Positions 4,982 to 5,283 of a stretch of DNA of 5,283 bases are shown in pieces. A program made the position numbers and the translations under genes. The number at the start of each line of letters is the position of its first letter. The first letter of the stretch is position 1. The notes under the pieces are model-generated. The model had not been told where the DNA came from. It made no database searches and saw only the letters and a list, made by a program, of their open reading frames with translations. Source of the stretch: an uncultured Desulfovibrionaceae bacterium. GTDB taxonomy: Bacteria > Desulfobacterota > Desulfovibrionia > Desulfovibrionales > Desulfovibrionaceae. The stretch is taken from the NCBI GenBank assembly GCA_949427775.1, contig CASQEL010000167.1, positions 1-5,283 on the forward strand, in the 5' to 3' direction.

Positions 4982-5283
4982 CTAGTTGCTGATCACGCGG
5001 AAATCGTCGCGGCGGTTCTTGGCCCACACGGCGTCGCCGGTGCCTTCGACCAGGGGATTTTCCTTGCCGAAGCTGATCATTTCCAGCTGGCCGGGGTTCA
5101 CGCCCAGCATGACCATGTATTCGTAAGCGGCGCGGGCGCGGCGTTCGCCGAGGGCCAGGTTGTATTCCTGGGTGCCGCGGGCGTCGCAGTTGCCTTCGAT
5201 GCGCACGCGGATGGTCGGGTAGCGTTTCATCAGCTCAGCCTTCTGGCGGAGCACTTCCTTGTATTCTGGCTGGATGTCGAATT
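4982..5283 (-). CDS. pal: Peptidoglycan-associated lipoprotein Pal, C-terminal part (N-terminus beyond the right edge)
   Basis: Pal anchors the outer membrane to peptidoglycan and works with TolB and the Tol complex during cell division. The 99 visible residues are an almost complete OmpA-like peptidoglycan-binding domain. They begin at FDIQPEYKEVLRQ and include RVRIEGNCDARGTQEYN, the family-typical LGERRARAAYEYMVMLGV, MISFGKENPL and the C-terminal WAKNRRDDFRVISN. The EGxCD and GERRA blocks hold the Asp and Arg that in OmpA-like domains bind the diaminopimelate side chain. The family usually has GHCDERG; here His is Asn and Glu is Ala. The lipoprotein signal and lipobox lie outside the window. 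In relatives pal usually follows tolB; here only its downstream side is visible, where a terminator separates it from the dehydrogenase operon. Confidence 0.93.
   Translation of the reverse strand, partial: FDIQPEYKEVLRQKAELMKRYPTIRVRIEGNCDARGTQEYNLALGERRARAAYEYMVMLGVNPGQLEMISFGKENPLVEGTGDAVWAKNRRDDFRVISN

Noticed and set aside
4860..5027. N-terminal extension of the dehydrogenase frame
   Set aside because: It reads through the promoter and the pal terminator and into the end of pal, while a strong GGAGG precedes the internal ATG at 4857-4859.

Overview
The window is high-GC bacterial DNA in which every gene I can support lies on the minus strand. The gene content (a type III glutamine synthetase, a NifA-like sigma-54 activator, a Pal lipoprotein with a Cys in its EGxCD motif) and a large polypurine intergenic hairpin suggest a sulfate- or sulfite-reducing deltaproteobacterium of the Desulfovibrionaceae (Desulfovibrio/Bilophila-like). 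That placement is an inference from protein style, not from a search. The gene set looks chromosomal; I see no transposase, phage gene, tRNA, rRNA or CRISPR array.

In transcription order, from high to low coordinates. (1) 5283-4982: the C-terminal ~99 residues of Pal, closed by a strong intrinsic terminator at 4927-4956. (2) 4920-3082: a two-gene operon with its own candidate sigma-70 promoter, whose -35 box overlaps a perfect 12-bp palindrome. It encodes a D-2-hydroxyacid dehydrogenase of the glycerate dehydrogenase/hydroxypyruvate reductase type and, 17 bp downstream, a metal-dependent TIM-barrel amidohydrolase. (3) 3081-2791: an intergenic region with a GC-rich palindrome, a perfect 23-bp-stem hairpin that overlaps a polypurine mirror repeat, and a weak promoter for the next gene. 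(4) 2790-1141: a full-length NifA-type enhancer-binding protein (GAF, AAA+ with GAFTGA, Fis-type HTH). (5) 1140-831: a 310-bp regulatory region. (6) 830-1: the N-terminal 276 residues of a type III glutamine synthetase (glnN), which runs off the left edge.

The most coherent story is in regions 4-6. Upstream of glnN there is a near-consensus sigma-54 promoter (GG-N10-GC, 892-907), an IHF-like site in an AT-rich stretch (947-959), and three copies of a 14-bp dyad, CTACA-N4-TGTAG (one degenerate), centred about 130, 210 and 250 bp upstream of the predicted transcription start. This is the standard layout of a sigma-54 promoter with upstream enhancer sites and a DNA bend between them, and the gene immediately upstream encodes a sigma-54 activator. 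I infer that the regulator activates glnN by binding the dyads, linking glutamine synthesis to nitrogen status. The dyad is not the classical NifA site TGT-N10-ACA, so the binding specificity may be undescribed. The dehydrogenase/amidohydrolase pair looks like a small catabolic or detoxification module of unknown substrate. I found no evidence of an entirely new type of system.
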